Position numbers and translations under genes: made by a program. A stretch of DNA of 64,000 nt from Catellatospora tritici (GTDB lineage Bacteria > Actinomycetota > Actinomycetes > Mycobacteriales > Micromonosporaceae): positions 1,940 to 65,939 of the forward strand of contig NZ_JAHRCY010000014.1 of assembly GCF_019083965.1 (NCBI RefSeq). The letters run 5' to 3'. Below the pieces are notes generated by a model. The model was not told the origin of the DNA, did no database searches, and saw only the letters and a list, made by a program, of their open reading frames with translations. Below, in pieces: positions 52,597 to 62,182 of the stretch; within the stretch, counting starts at the first letter, position 1; each line of letters opens with the position of its first letter.

Positions 52597-53795
52597 CCGC
52601 GCAGGTGCTCGGGCCGTACGCCGAGGCCGACCAGGCGGGCCGGGATGCCCTGCAGGACGGGAAAGCGCTGGAACAGCTTGACCGCCCGGGGCGCCCGGAC
52701 CGGCTTGTCGGCCTTGAGCACCGCGCCGACCAGGCGGGCCTGGATGATCCGCTGCATCCGCTGGGTGACCCGCGTCGGGAACATCCGGCGCCTGCGGACC
52801 AGGTCCAGATCCTCGGTGCGCAACCGACCCGCGGCCAGCTTCGGCCCGAGCAACCGCGCCGCCGCGACGGCGTCCTGCACCGCCAGGTTGACCCCGACGC
52901 CGCCCACCGGACTCATCGCGTGGGCGGCGTCGCCGATGCACAGCGCACCCGGCACGTGCCAGCGCTCCAGCCGGTTCACCTGCACCGTGAGCAGGTGGAT
53001 CTGGTCCAGCGAGGTGAGCTCGCCGACCCGGTCGGCCAGCATCGGGGCCAGCGTGGCGATCCGATCCCGCAGCGCGTCGAGCCCGCCGGCGCGGACCTGG
53101 TCGAAGCCGCCCTTGGGGATGACGTATCCGCACTGGAAGTAGTCGTGCCGGTCGATCATGATGAACAGCGCCCCCGCGCCGACCCGACCGAGCAGGCCCT
53201 CCGGATCGTCGGGGCGCCTGGACAGGCGGAACCACAGCACGTCCATCGGCGCCCCGAAGTCGACCGGCGTCAGGCCGAGCCGGTCGCGGACCACCGAGGC
53301 CCGCCCGTCGGCGGCGACGGTCAGCTCGGCCCGTACCGTCACCGGCTCGCCGTCCGGGCCGACCGCCGCGACGGCGACGACCCGGCCGCTGTCGTCGCGC
53401 AGCAGGTCCACCGCCTCGGTCGAGCGCAGCAGCGTGAAGTTCGCCAGCTCGGCCGCCTGCGCCGCGAGCAGGTCGAGGAAGTCCCACTGCGGCAGGATGA
53501 GCAGGTAGTTGTGCGGTTTCGGCAGCCGGGTGAAGTCGCCGAGCTGGTAGTCGCCGTCGGCGAACGACACCATCACGCCGCGCTCGCGACGTCCGGGCAG
53601 CCGTTCGATGGCCTCGCCCAGCCCGAGCTCGTCGAGCAGGTCCAGGGTGGAGGGGTGGATGGTGTCGCCGCGGAAGTCGCGGAAGAAGTCCGCGTGCTTC
53701 TCCAGCACCACCACCTCGATGCCCTGCCGCGCCAGCAGCAGCCCCAGCATCATGCCCGCCGGGCCCGCCCCGACGACGCAGACCCGGCAGTCCAT
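52593..53795 (-). CDS. FAD-dependent aromatic monooxygenase-like protein
   Basis: The 400-residue product has VCVVGAGPAGMMLGLLLARQG (Rossmann FAD site), DFRGDTIHPSTLDLLDELGL, a DG motif in VAADGRASVVR and GDAAHAMSPVGGVGVNLAVQDA. These place it in the PHBH/UbiH group. It would hydroxylate an aromatic compound with NAD(P)H and O2; the substrate is unknown. It precedes rdgB by only five bases on the other side, so it may be the tail of the rph-rdgB unit. Confidence 0.88.
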   Translation of the reverse strand: MDCRVCVVGAGPAGMMLGLLLARQGIEVVVLEKHADFFRDFRGDTIHPSTLDLLDELGLGEAIERLPGRRERGVMVSFADGDYQLGDFTRLPKPHNYLLILPQWDFLDLLAAQAAELANFTLLRSTEAVDLLRDDSGRVVAVAAVGPDGEPVTVRAELTVAADGRASVVRDRLGLTPVDFGAPMDVLWFRLSRRPDDPEGLLGRVGAGALFIMIDRHDYFQCGYVIPKGGFDQVRAGGLDALRDRIATLAPMLADRVGELTSLDQIHLLTVQVNRLERWHVPGALCIGDAAHAMSPVGGVGVNLAVQDAVAAARLLGPKLAAGRLRTEDLDLVRRRRMFPTRVTQRMQRIIQARLVGAVLKADKPVRAPRAVKLFQRFPVLQGIPARLVGLGVRPEHLRG

Positions 53796-53800
53796 CGAAC

Positions 53801-54417
53801 TCAGGCCAGCGTCTTGGCGATCACGGCGGCCAGGGCGCGGAACGCCTTGCCCCGGTGGCTGATCGCGTCCTTCTCCGCCGCCGACAGCTCCGCGTTGGTA
53901 CGCGTCTGCCCCTCGGCCACGAAGATCGGGTCGTACCCGAACCCGCCCTCGCCGCGCGCAGCACGCAGCACGCGCCCGCCCATCTTGCCGCTGACCAGGT
54001 GCTCGCGCCCGTTTGCGGAGCCGCCGCCGGGCAGCACCAGCGCGGCCGCGCACACGAACGCCGCGGCGCGGTGCTCGTCGGGCACGTCGGAGATCTGCGC
54101 CAGGACCAGTTCCAGGTTGGCCCGGTCGTCGCCGTGCTTGCCCGCCCACCGGGCGCTGAACACCCCCGGCATCCCGTTGAGGGCGTCGACGGACAGGCCG
54201 GAGTCGTCGGCGACGGTCGGCAGGCCGGTGTGCTTGGCCCCCTCCCGCGCCTTGATCAGCGCGTTCTCGGCGAAGGTCAGCCCGGTCTCGGGCACCTCGG
54301 CGTACTCGGGGACGTCGTCGAGGCCGACCAGCTCGACCTTGAGCAGTTCGGGCGAGGACGCCAGGATGCGGCGCAGCTCGTCGAGCTTCTTGACGTTGCG
54401 CGTGGCGAGCAGGACCT

Positions 54418-54421
<4 letters not shown>
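53801..54421 (-). CDS. rdgB: RdgB/HAM1 non-canonical purine NTP pyrophosphatase
   Basis: The 206-residue product has LLATRNVKKLDELRRIL, TFAENALIKAREGA, VADDSGLSVDALNGMPGVFSARWAG, GGFGYDPIF and ISHRGKAFRAL. It hydrolyses dITP, XTP and similar nucleotides before they reach DNA. The GTG at 54421 overlaps the rph stop by four bases, so the two are translationally coupled, a usual actinobacterial pair. Confidence 0.96.
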
Positions 54422-55194
<773 letters not shown>

Positions 55195-55267
55195 GCGCCC
55201 ACCCTATGGCGCTGCCGCAGGCTTCGCCCGCGAGGGGTGGCACTGTCTCTTTTCGCCCGTGAGGGGG

Positions 55268-56014
55268 TCAAACGTCGTAGCGCGCCCCAGGGCGGACGAT
55301 CTCCACCGGACCGGCGAAGGTGGCCATGGCGTTGTTCAACGTCTCGGCCTCCGAACCCCAGGCCGTGACCAGGTGCGTCAGCAGCAGCCGCCGCGCTCCC
55401 GCCTTGGTGGCGATCTCGCCCGCCTCGGCGCCGGTCAGGTGCAGGTCCGGCGGGTTGTCGACGCCGTCGAGGTAGCTGGCCTCGCACAGGAACAGGTCGG
55501 CCCCGGCGGCCAGGCGCAGCAGCGCGTCGCAGGGCGCGGTGTCGCCCGAATACACCAGCGACCGCCCCTCGTGCTCCAGTCGCACGCCGTACGTCTCCAC
55601 CGGGTGGTTCACCCGGTCGACGCTGACCTGGAACGGGCCGATCGGAAAGCTGCCCGGCTGCAGCGCGTAGAACGTGTAGACGTCGTCGAGCGGCCCCTCG
55701 TCGAGGCTGTACGCCGTGGCGATGCGCTCGGGCGCCCCGGCCGGGGCGTACACCGGGATCGGCGGATACGGCCCATCGGGGGCGTAGCGGCGAACCACCA
55801 CGTATGAGCAGGCGTCGAGCATGTGGTCGCAGTGCAGGTGGCTGAGCAGGATCGCGTCCACCGACTTGATCCCGGCGTAGCGCTGCAGCGCCGACAGCGA
55901 ACCGGTGCCGAAGTCCATCAGCAGCCGGAACCCGTCCGCTTCCACCAGGTACGCCGAGCAGGCCGCCTCCGGCCCGGGAAAGCTGCCCGCGCAGCCCAGC
56001 ACAGTCAGTCTCAT
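55268..56014 (-). CDS. MBL-fold metallohydrolase
   Basis: The 248-residue product has the metal motif SHLHCDHMLDAC, an early LLMDFGTGSLSALQRY, YSGDTAPCDALLRLA and a late LLTHLV. It resembles RNase Z-type and cyclic-nucleotide phosphodiesterase-type MBL enzymes usually found between murI and rph in actinobacteria. The physiological substrate is uncertain. Its ATG lies in the last bases of an 84-bp element and overlaps the stop of the small ORF there. Confidence 0.9.
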   Translation of the reverse strand: MRLTVLGCAGSFPGPEAACSAYLVEADGFRLLMDFGTGSLSALQRYAGIKSVDAILLSHLHCDHMLDACSYVVVRRYAPDGPYPPIPVYAPAGAPERIATAYSLDEGPLDDVYTFYALQPGSFPIGPFQVSVDRVNHPVETYGVRLEHEGRSLVYSGDTAPCDALLRLAAGADLFLCEASYLDGVDNPPDLHLTGAEAGEIATKAGARRLLLTHLVTAWGSEAETLNNAMATFAGPVEIVRPGARYDV

Positions 56015-56094
56015 CGCGAATCTCCGCTCCGCGAAGATTCGCGATGAGGCTCAGAGCCGCTGTGCCTCACGATTCGCTCGCTTCGCTCGCTCAT
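56011..56094 (-). CDS. 27-codon linker ORF in a repeat-like element between murI and the MBL gene
   Basis: The tiny ORF begins MSERSERIVRH and ends SGDSR. Its ATG overlaps the murI TGA (ATGA) and its TGA overlaps the MBL-gene ATG (ATGA), so ribosomes could pass from murI through it. The DNA is repeat-like: GAGCGAGCGAAGCGAGCGA, then a hairpin with 12-bp arms (56012-56023 and 56035-56046) that holds the MBL start codon. Peptides starting MSERSER recur in annotations of related actinomycetes as I recall. Expression is unproven. Confidence 0.5.
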   Translation of the reverse strand: MSERSERIVRHSGSEPHRESSRSGDSR

Positions 56095-56885
56095 GCCCGT
56101 GCTCCCGCCTGCTCCAGCGCGGAGCCGAGGAAGCGCCGCGCGAGCCGGTCGAAGATCTCCTGGTCGCCCGTTGTCAGCAGCTCGTGCTCGGGCAGCGGGG
56201 CGTCGTCCGGCCGTACCATGTCGCCCTCGACGAGCACGCGGAAGACGTCCCGCGCCGTCTCGTCCGCGCTCGACACCAGAGTCACCTGATCCCCCATCAC
56301 GAGACTGATCACGCCGGTCAACAGCGGATAGTGGGTGCACCCGAGCACGAGCGTGTCGACCTGGGCCTGCTGTAGCGGCTCCAGGTAGGCACTGGCCAGG
56401 CCGAGCAGGGCCCGGCCGGAGGTGACGCCCCGCTCGATCAGCGGGACGAACTGCGGGCACGCCGTCGCGGTCACCTTGAGGTGCGGTGCGGCCGCGAAAG
56501 AGTCCTGGTAGGCCCCTGAGTTGATGGTAGTGGCCGTACCGATCACGCCGACCCGCCCGTTGCGCGTCGCCGCCACGGCGCGCCGGACCGCGGGTCGGAT
56601 CACCTCGACCACCGGCACCGAGTAGCGCTCGCGCGCGTCGTGCAGGCAGGCGGCCGAGGCGGTGTTACAGGCGATCACCAGCATCTTGGCGCCGCGTTCG
56701 ACCAGCTGGTCGAGGCAGGCCAGTGCGTACGACCGCACGTCGGCGATCGGCTTGGGCCCGTACGGCATGTGCGCGGTGTCGGCGAGATAGACGACGCGCT
56801 CATGTGGCAGCTGGTCGAGGATGGCGCGGGCAACCGTGAGCCCGCCGACCCCCGAGTCGAAGATGCCGATCGGCGCGTCCGTCAC
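56091..56885 (-). CDS. murI: Glutamate racemase
   Basis: The 264-residue product has IGIFDSGVGGLTVARAI, YLADTAHMPYG, VIACNTASAA (first catalytic Cys) and LVLGCTHYPLL (second catalytic Cys). It makes D-glutamate for peptidoglycan. GTG 56885 is chosen because the family begins DAPIGIFDSG there; the open frame continues upstream without similarity. Its stop is coupled to the small ORF that follows. Confidence 0.96.
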   Translation of the reverse strand: MTDAPIGIFDSGVGGLTVARAILDQLPHERVVYLADTAHMPYGPKPIADVRSYALACLDQLVERGAKMLVIACNTASAACLHDARERYSVPVVEVIRPAVRRAVAATRNGRVGVIGTATTINSGAYQDSFAAAPHLKVTATACPQFVPLIERGVTSGRALLGLASAYLEPLQQAQVDTLVLGCTHYPLLTGVISLVMGDQVTLVSSADETARDVFRVLVEGDMVRPDDAPLPEHELLTTGDQEIFDRLARRFLGSALEQAGARA

Positions 56886-57051
56886 GCTGCGCAGCCTACT
56901 TGGCCAAACCCCCCTCAGGGGAACAGTCCCTTCCGAGATGTCGCCAACGTGACACCGATGCGAGCGTGCCGTTACGCACGGTCGCCGAAAACCGTTGCAC
57001 TCAGTGCAGGGCCCGGTGGACGGGCAGGTCAGGCAGAGAATAGCGAGCACA

Positions 57052-57546
57052 GTGCGTACTGAGTCAGACTCCGAGCGCGACGGCGAGGGCACTCTCGCCA
57101 CCGCCGACCCCGCTGACGCGTCCAGCAACGCGGCGACCACGGCCGGTAACGATCACAGCGCCATGCCCGCGGCTCGTACCGCGCCCGACGAGGATTCGGC
57201 GCGTACGCCGGGGCGGCTGCGCTCGGCCGTTTCCGCCCGATTCCGGCTGCCCGCCGAGGACGATCCGGCACCGCGCACCAAGCGGCTGGTCGGCCTGTCG
57301 CTGTGGGCCGCCGTGCTCGCCTTCCTGGGCCTGATCCCCGGCGGCCGCTTCGGCGTGACGCTCGCCCTCGGCCTGGCCGCACCCGCCTGGTACGCCCCGG
57401 TGACGCTGGCCCTCGGCGTGCTCGGCATCCTCGCGATGGTCGCCGGTTTCGCCGCCATCCACCGCGACCGCCTCCCCACCTACCTCTTCTCCCTCGCCAC
57501 CTTCCTCCTCTTCACCAACATCATCCTCGCCTACACCGCCCTCTGA
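57052..57546 (+). CDS. Small membrane protein with disordered N-terminus
   Basis: The 164-residue product has about 75 hydrophilic Ala/Asp/Ser-rich residues and then three membrane helices (VGLSLWAAVLAFLGLIPGG, YAPVTLALGVLGILAMVAGFAAI, YLFSLATFLLFTNIILAYTAL). No family is recognised. GTG 57052 is the likely start. It diverges from murI and a MITE-like element follows its stop. Confidence 0.65.
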   Translation: MRTESDSERDGEGTLATADPADASSNAATTAGNDHSAMPAARTAPDEDSARTPGRLRSAVSARFRLPAEDDPAPRTKRLVGLSLWAAVLAFLGLIPGGRFGVTLALGLAAPAWYAPVTLALGVLGILAMVAGFAAIHRDRLPTYLFSLATFLLFTNIILAYTAL

Positions 57547-57564
57547 CCGCACCCCCACCAACCT

Positions 57565-57727
57565 CGTCGATCATGAACTTATGGCACGGTTCGTCGGCGT
57601 GTCACGTGCACAACTTCCTGATCAACTGCCCGTGTGGCAGGATCGGCGGCCCGCTGGGCAGCCATGGTCAACAGGAGATTGCGCAGGCGACACACCGTCG
57701 AGCCGTGCCATAAGTTCATGATCGACG
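57565..57727. mobile_element. MITE-like element, 163 bp
   Basis: Terminal inverted repeats of 39 bp (beginning CGTCGATCATGAACTTATGG) agree at 36 positions. The element encodes nothing convincing and inserts between a membrane-protein gene and cysM. No transposase is nearby, so it would depend on one supplied in trans. It accounts for most of the 57547-57785 gap. Confidence 0.75.
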
Positions 57728-57785
57728 GGGTTTGCCAGCCCAGCCTGGGGGGTGGGGGTGGCTGGCCGGGCTGGGGTGGGTGGGG

Positions 57786-58751
57786 TCAGGCCCAGAGTTG
57801 GCCTTCGAGGGCCGACTCGGCGTCGGTGAGGGTGCCGGTGTAGGCGCCGGTGGAGAGGTATTTCCAGCCGGCGTCGGCGACGAGGAAGGCCACGTCGGCG
57901 GCGCGGCCCGCCTTGGCCGCCTCGTGGGCCACGGCCAGGGCGGCGTGGGCCACGGCGCCGGTGGAGAAGCCCACGAACAGGCCCTCGACCTCGACCAGCT
58001 GGCGGGTGCGCAGGACCGCGTCGCGGGTGCCGACGGAGAAGCGGCGGGTCAGCACCGAGGCGTCGTACAGCTCCGGGACGTAGCCCTCGTCGATGTTGCG
58101 CAGGCCGTAGACCAGCTCGCCGTACCGGGGCTCGGCGGCGATGATCTGGATCTCCGGCAGCTTCTCGCGCAGGTAGCGGCCGGTGCCCATCAGCGTGCCG
58201 GTGGTGCCCAGCCCGGCCACGAAGTGCGTGATCGTAGGCAGGTCGCGCACCAGCTCGGGACCGGTGGTCTCGTAGTGGGCGCGGGCGTTGGCCTCGTTGC
58301 CGTACTGGAACAGCATGATCCAGTCGGGGTGCTCGGCCGCGATCTGCTTGGCCGTGGCCACCGCCTGGTTCGAGCCGCCCGCCGCGGGCGAAAAGATGAT
58401 CTCCGCGCCGTACATGCGTAGCAGCTGCACCCGCTCGGTGGAGACGTTCTCCGGCATCACGCACACCAGCCGGTAGCCGCGCAGCTTGGCCACCATCGCC
58501 AGCGAGATGCCGGTGTTGCCGCTGGTCGGCTCCAGGATCGTGTCACCGGGCCGCAGCCGCCCGGCCGCCTCGGCCGCGCGCACCATGTACATCGCCGCGC
58601 GGTCCTTGACACTGCCGGTCGGGTTGCGGTCCTCCAGCTTGGCCCACAGCCGCACCGGCGGCGCGCCGTCGGGCACGACCGGGCTGAGCCGGGGCAGACC
58701 GATCAAGGGGGTATCGCCGCAGACGTCGAGCAGCGAGTCGAAACGTGCCAT
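57786..58751 (-). CDS. cysM: Cysteine synthase CysM (CysO-dependent)
   Basis: The 321-residue product has the PLP lysine in NPTGSVKDRAA, TSGNTGIS, a GTTGT phosphate loop (AGLGTTGTLMGTG) and a C-terminal GAYTGTLTDAESALEGQLWA. That long tail is typical of actinobacterial CysM, which uses O-phosphoserine and the thiocarboxylated carrier CysO. The gene follows mec and cysO in the same direction, so the same pathway is expected here. Confidence 0.94.
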   Translation of the reverse strand: MARFDSLLDVCGDTPLIGLPRLSPVVPDGAPPVRLWAKLEDRNPTGSVKDRAAMYMVRAAEAAGRLRPGDTILEPTSGNTGISLAMVAKLRGYRLVCVMPENVSTERVQLLRMYGAEIIFSPAAGGSNQAVATAKQIAAEHPDWIMLFQYGNEANARAHYETTGPELVRDLPTITHFVAGLGTTGTLMGTGRYLREKLPEIQIIAAEPRYGELVYGLRNIDEGYVPELYDASVLTRRFSVGTRDAVLRTRQLVEVEGLFVGFSTGAVAHAALAVAHEAAKAGRAADVAFLVADAGWKYLSTGAYTGTLTDAESALEGQLWA

Positions 58752-58853
58752 GTCAGCTCCCTATCACGAAGATCGGCCACACAGGCGCGAACGGCGGCCG
58801 GGGCACCCCGAAGGGTGCCTGGCCGCCGTTGGCGCGCAGTGGGTCGGGCAGGC

Positions 58854-59168
58854 TCAGCGGCCGAGGACGGCGGCCGCGGCGGCCAGGCCGAAGGCCCCGC
58901 CGGCGACGGCGGGCAGGATGGTCACGGTGTCGCCGTCATTGACCTTGGCGTCGAGCGAGCCGAGGAAGCGCACGTCCTCGTCGTTGACGTAGATGTTGAC
59001 GAAGCGGTGCAGCCCGCCCTCGGGCGTGATGAGGCGGCCGCGCAGGCCGGGGTAGCTGCCGTCGAGGTTGGTGAGCAGGTCGGCCAGCGTGTCACCGGCA
59101 CCGGACACGGCCTTGGCGCCACCGGTGTACGAGCGCAGGATGGTCGGGATGCGGACGTCGATCGCCAT
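58854..59168 (-). CDS. cysO: Sulfur carrier protein CysO with C-terminal extension
   Basis: The 104-residue product has the ubiquitin-like MoaD/ThiS pattern of CysO: VRIPTILRSYTGG, HRFVNIYVNDEDVRF and DGDTVTILPAVAGG. In Mycobacterium tuberculosis the chain ends at that Gly-Gly, whose carboxyl becomes the thiocarboxylate. Here 13 residues (AFGLAAAAAVLGR) follow before the stop. They would have to be removed to expose the diglycine. The JAMM protease Mec encoded just upstream is a candidate. Confidence 0.92.
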   Translation of the reverse strand: MAIDVRIPTILRSYTGGAKAVSGAGDTLADLLTNLDGSYPGLRGRLITPEGGLHRFVNIYVNDEDVRFLGSLDAKVNDGDTVTILPAVAGGAFGLAAAAAVLGR

Positions 59169-59222
59169 GATGGGTCACTCCTGGAAGAAGAAAGGGTCGG
59201 ACGAAGGTCGGTCAGGGTTGGG

Positions 59223-59744
59223 TCAGCTCAGGGGCTGACACTCATACTCGACCGCCGTCGGGCTCTGCCCGAACATGTACGACTGCACGGCGTGCGGGTC
59301 GCCGCTCTTCTCCGTGGACCGCATGGACTGCATGCTCTCATCAACGAGCCGGACCGGTTCTTCGGTCACCTGCCCGTCCACGATGCGGAACGAGCGGATC
59401 TCCGCAGTCTGCGGGTCGCGCGTCGACACCAGCAGGTAGTGCGCGTTGGGCTCCCCCGCGTATGACACGTCGGTGCGCGACGGGAACGGCTCGGTGGCCG
59501 TGTGCGAGTGGTAGATGACCACCGGCTCCTCGTCGCGGTCGTCCATCTCCCGCCAGACGCGCAGCTGCTCACCGGCGTCGAAGCGGTAGAAGGTGGTCGA
59601 ACGCTCGGCGTTCTCCATGGGGATGTGCCGCACCGCGGTGTCCGACCCGATGGGCCCGGCGACCACTCCACACGCCTCGTCCGGGTGGTCCCGGCGGGCA
59701 TGGGCGACGATCGCCTCGATGATCTCCCGTTGGATGGTCAGCAC
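59223..59744 (-). CDS. mec: CysO-cysteine JAMM peptidase
   Basis: The 173-residue product is a JAB1/MPN+ metalloprotease. The metal motif VVIYHSHTATEPFPSRTD fits HxH-(x)n-SxxD, and an upstream Glu lies in DEACGVVAG. In M. tuberculosis Mec releases cysteine from the CysO-cysteine adduct. GTG 59744 starts the family-like MLTIQREIIEAI. cysO begins 54 bases after its stop. Confidence 0.93.
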   Translation of the reverse strand: MLTIQREIIEAIVAHARRDHPDEACGVVAGPIGSDTAVRHIPMENAERSTTFYRFDAGEQLRVWREMDDRDEEPVVIYHSHTATEPFPSRTDVSYAGEPNAHYLLVSTRDPQTAEIRSFRIVDGQVTEEPVRLVDESMQSMRSTEKSGDPHAVQSYMFGQSPTAVEYECQPLS

Positions 59745-59812
59745 GCCGACAAGCCTACCCAACCGCGTTCACGGCGCGACAGGTCGAGTGATCCGTGCCG
59801 CAGCGGGAACAA

Positions 59813-60313
59813 TCAGCCGATGATGGCGTCCAGCAGGGATTCCTGCAGGTAGCCGAGGTACGAGTACACGCTGAGCTGGAACACCCGGGCCGACGAGGCG
59901 TCCACGGCGAGCGCCTCCTCCAGCTCGTACTCGACGATGGTGTCGTCGGTGAGCTCGAGCCGGATGCCCAGCGCCAGCCGCGCGTCGTTGATGGCCCGCA
60001 GCCAGCACTCGGCCGCCTCAGGGTCGAGCCGGACCTCGCCGCGGCCGTCCTCGGGCAGCGCCGCCAGCACCGCGGCCGCCTGGTCGATCTTGGCGGTCTT
60101 GAGGTCGCCCTCGGTGAACCGGCGGAACTCGGCGGAGTCGCGCGGCAGGTCCGGGTACACGTCGGGAAACAGTCGCTCGACCACCGGGTCGTCGCGCTCG
60201 AATCCCTCGGTGAGCAGGCCCACGACCTCCTCGGCGACCTTGCGCAGGACCCGGACCTCGTCCTCGCGGAAATCCGCCACGCACTCACCGCCCACGCGGC
60301 GGAACATCGTCAT
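59813..60313 (-). CDS. DUF2017-family protein
   Basis: The 166-residue product begins MTMFRRVGGECVADFREDEVRVLRKV and is acidic and helical. This protein family regularly sits between clpS and mec in actinobacteria. Its role is unknown. It starts seven bases after the clpS stop and is probably cotranscribed with it. Confidence 0.88.
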   Translation of the reverse strand: MTMFRRVGGECVADFREDEVRVLRKVAEEVVGLLTEGFERDDPVVERLFPDVYPDLPRDSAEFRRFTEGDLKTAKIDQAAAVLAALPEDGRGEVRLDPEAAECWLRAINDARLALGIRLELTDDTIVEYELEEALAVDASSARVFQLSVYSYLGYLQESLLDAIIG

Positions 60314-60320
60314 TCGCTGC

Positions 60321-60623
60321 TCACTGCTTGTCGACGGTGGCCCACAGGCCGTACGAGTGCAGCCGGGTGGCGTCGTGCTCCATGCGCTCGCGGGCGCCAT
60401 GGGAGACGATCGCCTTGCCCTTCTGATGCACGTCCAGCATCAACAGCTCGGCCTTGTCCCGGCTGTAACCGAAGAGCTGCTGGAACACCCAGGTCACGTA
60501 GCTCATCAGGTTCACCGGATCGTTGTGCACGATCGTCACCCAGGGACGGGCGAACTCAGATGCTTCGTCTACGTCCGGTTGATCTACCGGAGTGGTCTGC
60601 GGGGCGGCGGTCACGTTCCCCAT
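60321..60623 (-). CDS. clpS: ATP-dependent Clp protease adaptor ClpS
   Basis: The 100-residue product has the ClpS core: WVTIVHNDPVNLMSYVTWVFQQLFGY, AELLMLDVHQKGKAIV, and an N-end substrate pocket around the VHNDPVN segment. It presents N-degron substrates to ClpC/ClpA. ATG 60623 is chosen with a short disordered N-terminus. It is followed by the DUF2017 gene. Confidence 0.95.
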   Translation of the reverse strand: MGNVTAAPQTTPVDQPDVDEASEFARPWVTIVHNDPVNLMSYVTWVFQQLFGYSRDKAELLMLDVHQKGKAIVSHGARERMEHDATRLHSYGLWATVDKQ

Positions 60624-60805
60624 CCTACGAGTTGATTCGGGCAACACACAGGCTCGCGCACCGCCGGGATGAGGCCGCCTCCTACCAGATGCGGACTTAT
60701 CCGGTATGACCTCGGCGGCCACACCGACCTCTGATGATCTCGGTGTGTTCCGCGTCGCGCCCGCCGGGAACGGCGGCGTGGGCGCGACGGCCTTAGGGTG
60801 GCGCC

Positions 60806-62107
60806 ATGGGTGATTTCGCCGGTGCGGGTGCGCCCGCCCTGCTGACCGACCACTACGAGCTGACCATGATCAGCGCGGCGCTGCGCGACGGCACCGCGCA
60901 CCGGCGCAGTGTGTTCGAGGTCTTCGCGCGGCGGCTGCCGCTCGGGCGCCGCTACGGCGTGGTGGCGGGCACCGGACGCCTGCTGGAGCAGCTCACGGCC
61001 TTCCGTTTTCACCCGGATGAGGTCGACTTCCTGCGCCGCACCGGCGTGGTCGACGAGCAGACCGCCGCCTGGCTGGCCGACTACCGCTTCTCGGGCGACG
61101 TCGACGGGTACGCGGAGGGCGAGCTGTTCTTCCCCAACTCCCCCATCCTGACCGTGACCGGCACCTTCGCCGAGTGCGTGGTGCTGGAGACGCTGATCCT
61201 GTCGGTGTTCAACCATGACTGCGCGGTGGCCGCCGCCGCGGCCCGCATGGTCACCGCGGCCCGGGGCCGCCCGCTGATCGAGATGGGCGGGCGCCGGGCA
61301 CACGAGGAGGCGGCCGTCGCCTCGGCGCGCGCGGCGTACCTGGCGGGCTTCAGCTCGACCTCCAACCTGGCCGCCGGAATGCGCTACGGCATCCCCACCC
61401 GGGGCACCGCCGCGCACGCGTTCACCCTGCTGCACGACGACGAGAAGGCGGCGTTCGCCTCGCAGGTGGCGGCGCTGGGCGAGGGAACCACGCTGCTGGT
61501 CGACACGTACGACATCAGCCAGGGCATCCGCAACGCCATCGCGGTGGCCGGTCCCGGCCTGAACGCGGTCCGTATCGACTCCGGCGACCTGTCGGTGCTG
61601 GCCGCGCACTCGCGCGCGCTGCTGGACGAGCTGGGCGCGCCCGACACGAAGATCGTGGTGAGCGGCGACCTGGACGAGTACGCCATCGCCGCTCTGGCCG
61701 CCGAGCCGGTCGACGTGTACGGCGCGGGCACCGCCGTGGTCACCGGCTCCGGCGCCCCGACCGCGGGCCTGGTCTACAAGCTGGTCGAGGTCGAGGGCCG
61801 CCCGGTGGTGAAGCGGTCGGAGAACAAGGCGACGGTCGGCGGGCGCAAGACGGCGTACCGGCGGCACAAGCCCACCGGCACCGCGATCGAGGAGATCGTG
61901 CTGTCGCAGGGCGAGCCGGACCTGCAGCCCGGCGACCGGCTGCTGCAGCGCCCGCTGGTGCGCGGCGGCGAGCCGGCACCGGATCTGCCCACGCTGGAGG
62001 ACAGCCGCGCCCACCTGCGCGACTGTCTGATCACGATTCCGTGGGAGGGCCTGAAACTGTCGGCGGGCGACCCGGCCATCCCGGTGACGGTCGCCCCGAC
62101 CGCGTGA
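60806..62107 (+). CDS. pncB: Nicotinate phosphoribosyltransferase
   Basis: The 433-residue product begins LLTDHYELTMI and has FEVFARRLPLGRRYGVV, EMGGRRAHEEAA (near the active-site His region), FSSTSNLAAG, LVDTYDISQGI and VRIDSGDL. It makes nicotinate mononucleotide for NAD salvage. The next gene encodes the nicotinamidase that supplies nicotinate, so the two form a salvage unit. Confidence 0.96.
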   Translation: MGDFAGAGAPALLTDHYELTMISAALRDGTAHRRSVFEVFARRLPLGRRYGVVAGTGRLLEQLTAFRFHPDEVDFLRRTGVVDEQTAAWLADYRFSGDVDGYAEGELFFPNSPILTVTGTFAECVVLETLILSVFNHDCAVAAAAARMVTAARGRPLIEMGGRRAHEEAAVASARAAYLAGFSSTSNLAAGMRYGIPTRGTAAHAFTLLHDDEKAAFASQVAALGEGTTLLVDTYDISQGIRNAIAVAGPGLNAVRIDSGDLSVLAAHSRALLDELGAPDTKIVVSGDLDEYAIAALAAEPVDVYGAGTAVVTGSGAPTAGLVYKLVEVEGRPVVKRSENKATVGGRKTAYRRHKPTGTAIEEIVLSQGEPDLQPGDRLLQRPLVRGGEPAPDLPTLEDSRAHLRDCLITIPWEGLKLSAGDPAIPVTVAPTA

Positions 62108-62182
62108 CCGAGAGATCATTGCGCCGGTTGCGGCAGTGGAGCAGCATGGGTGCTGACCGAGGACGCTAGCGGGAGGCGGGCC

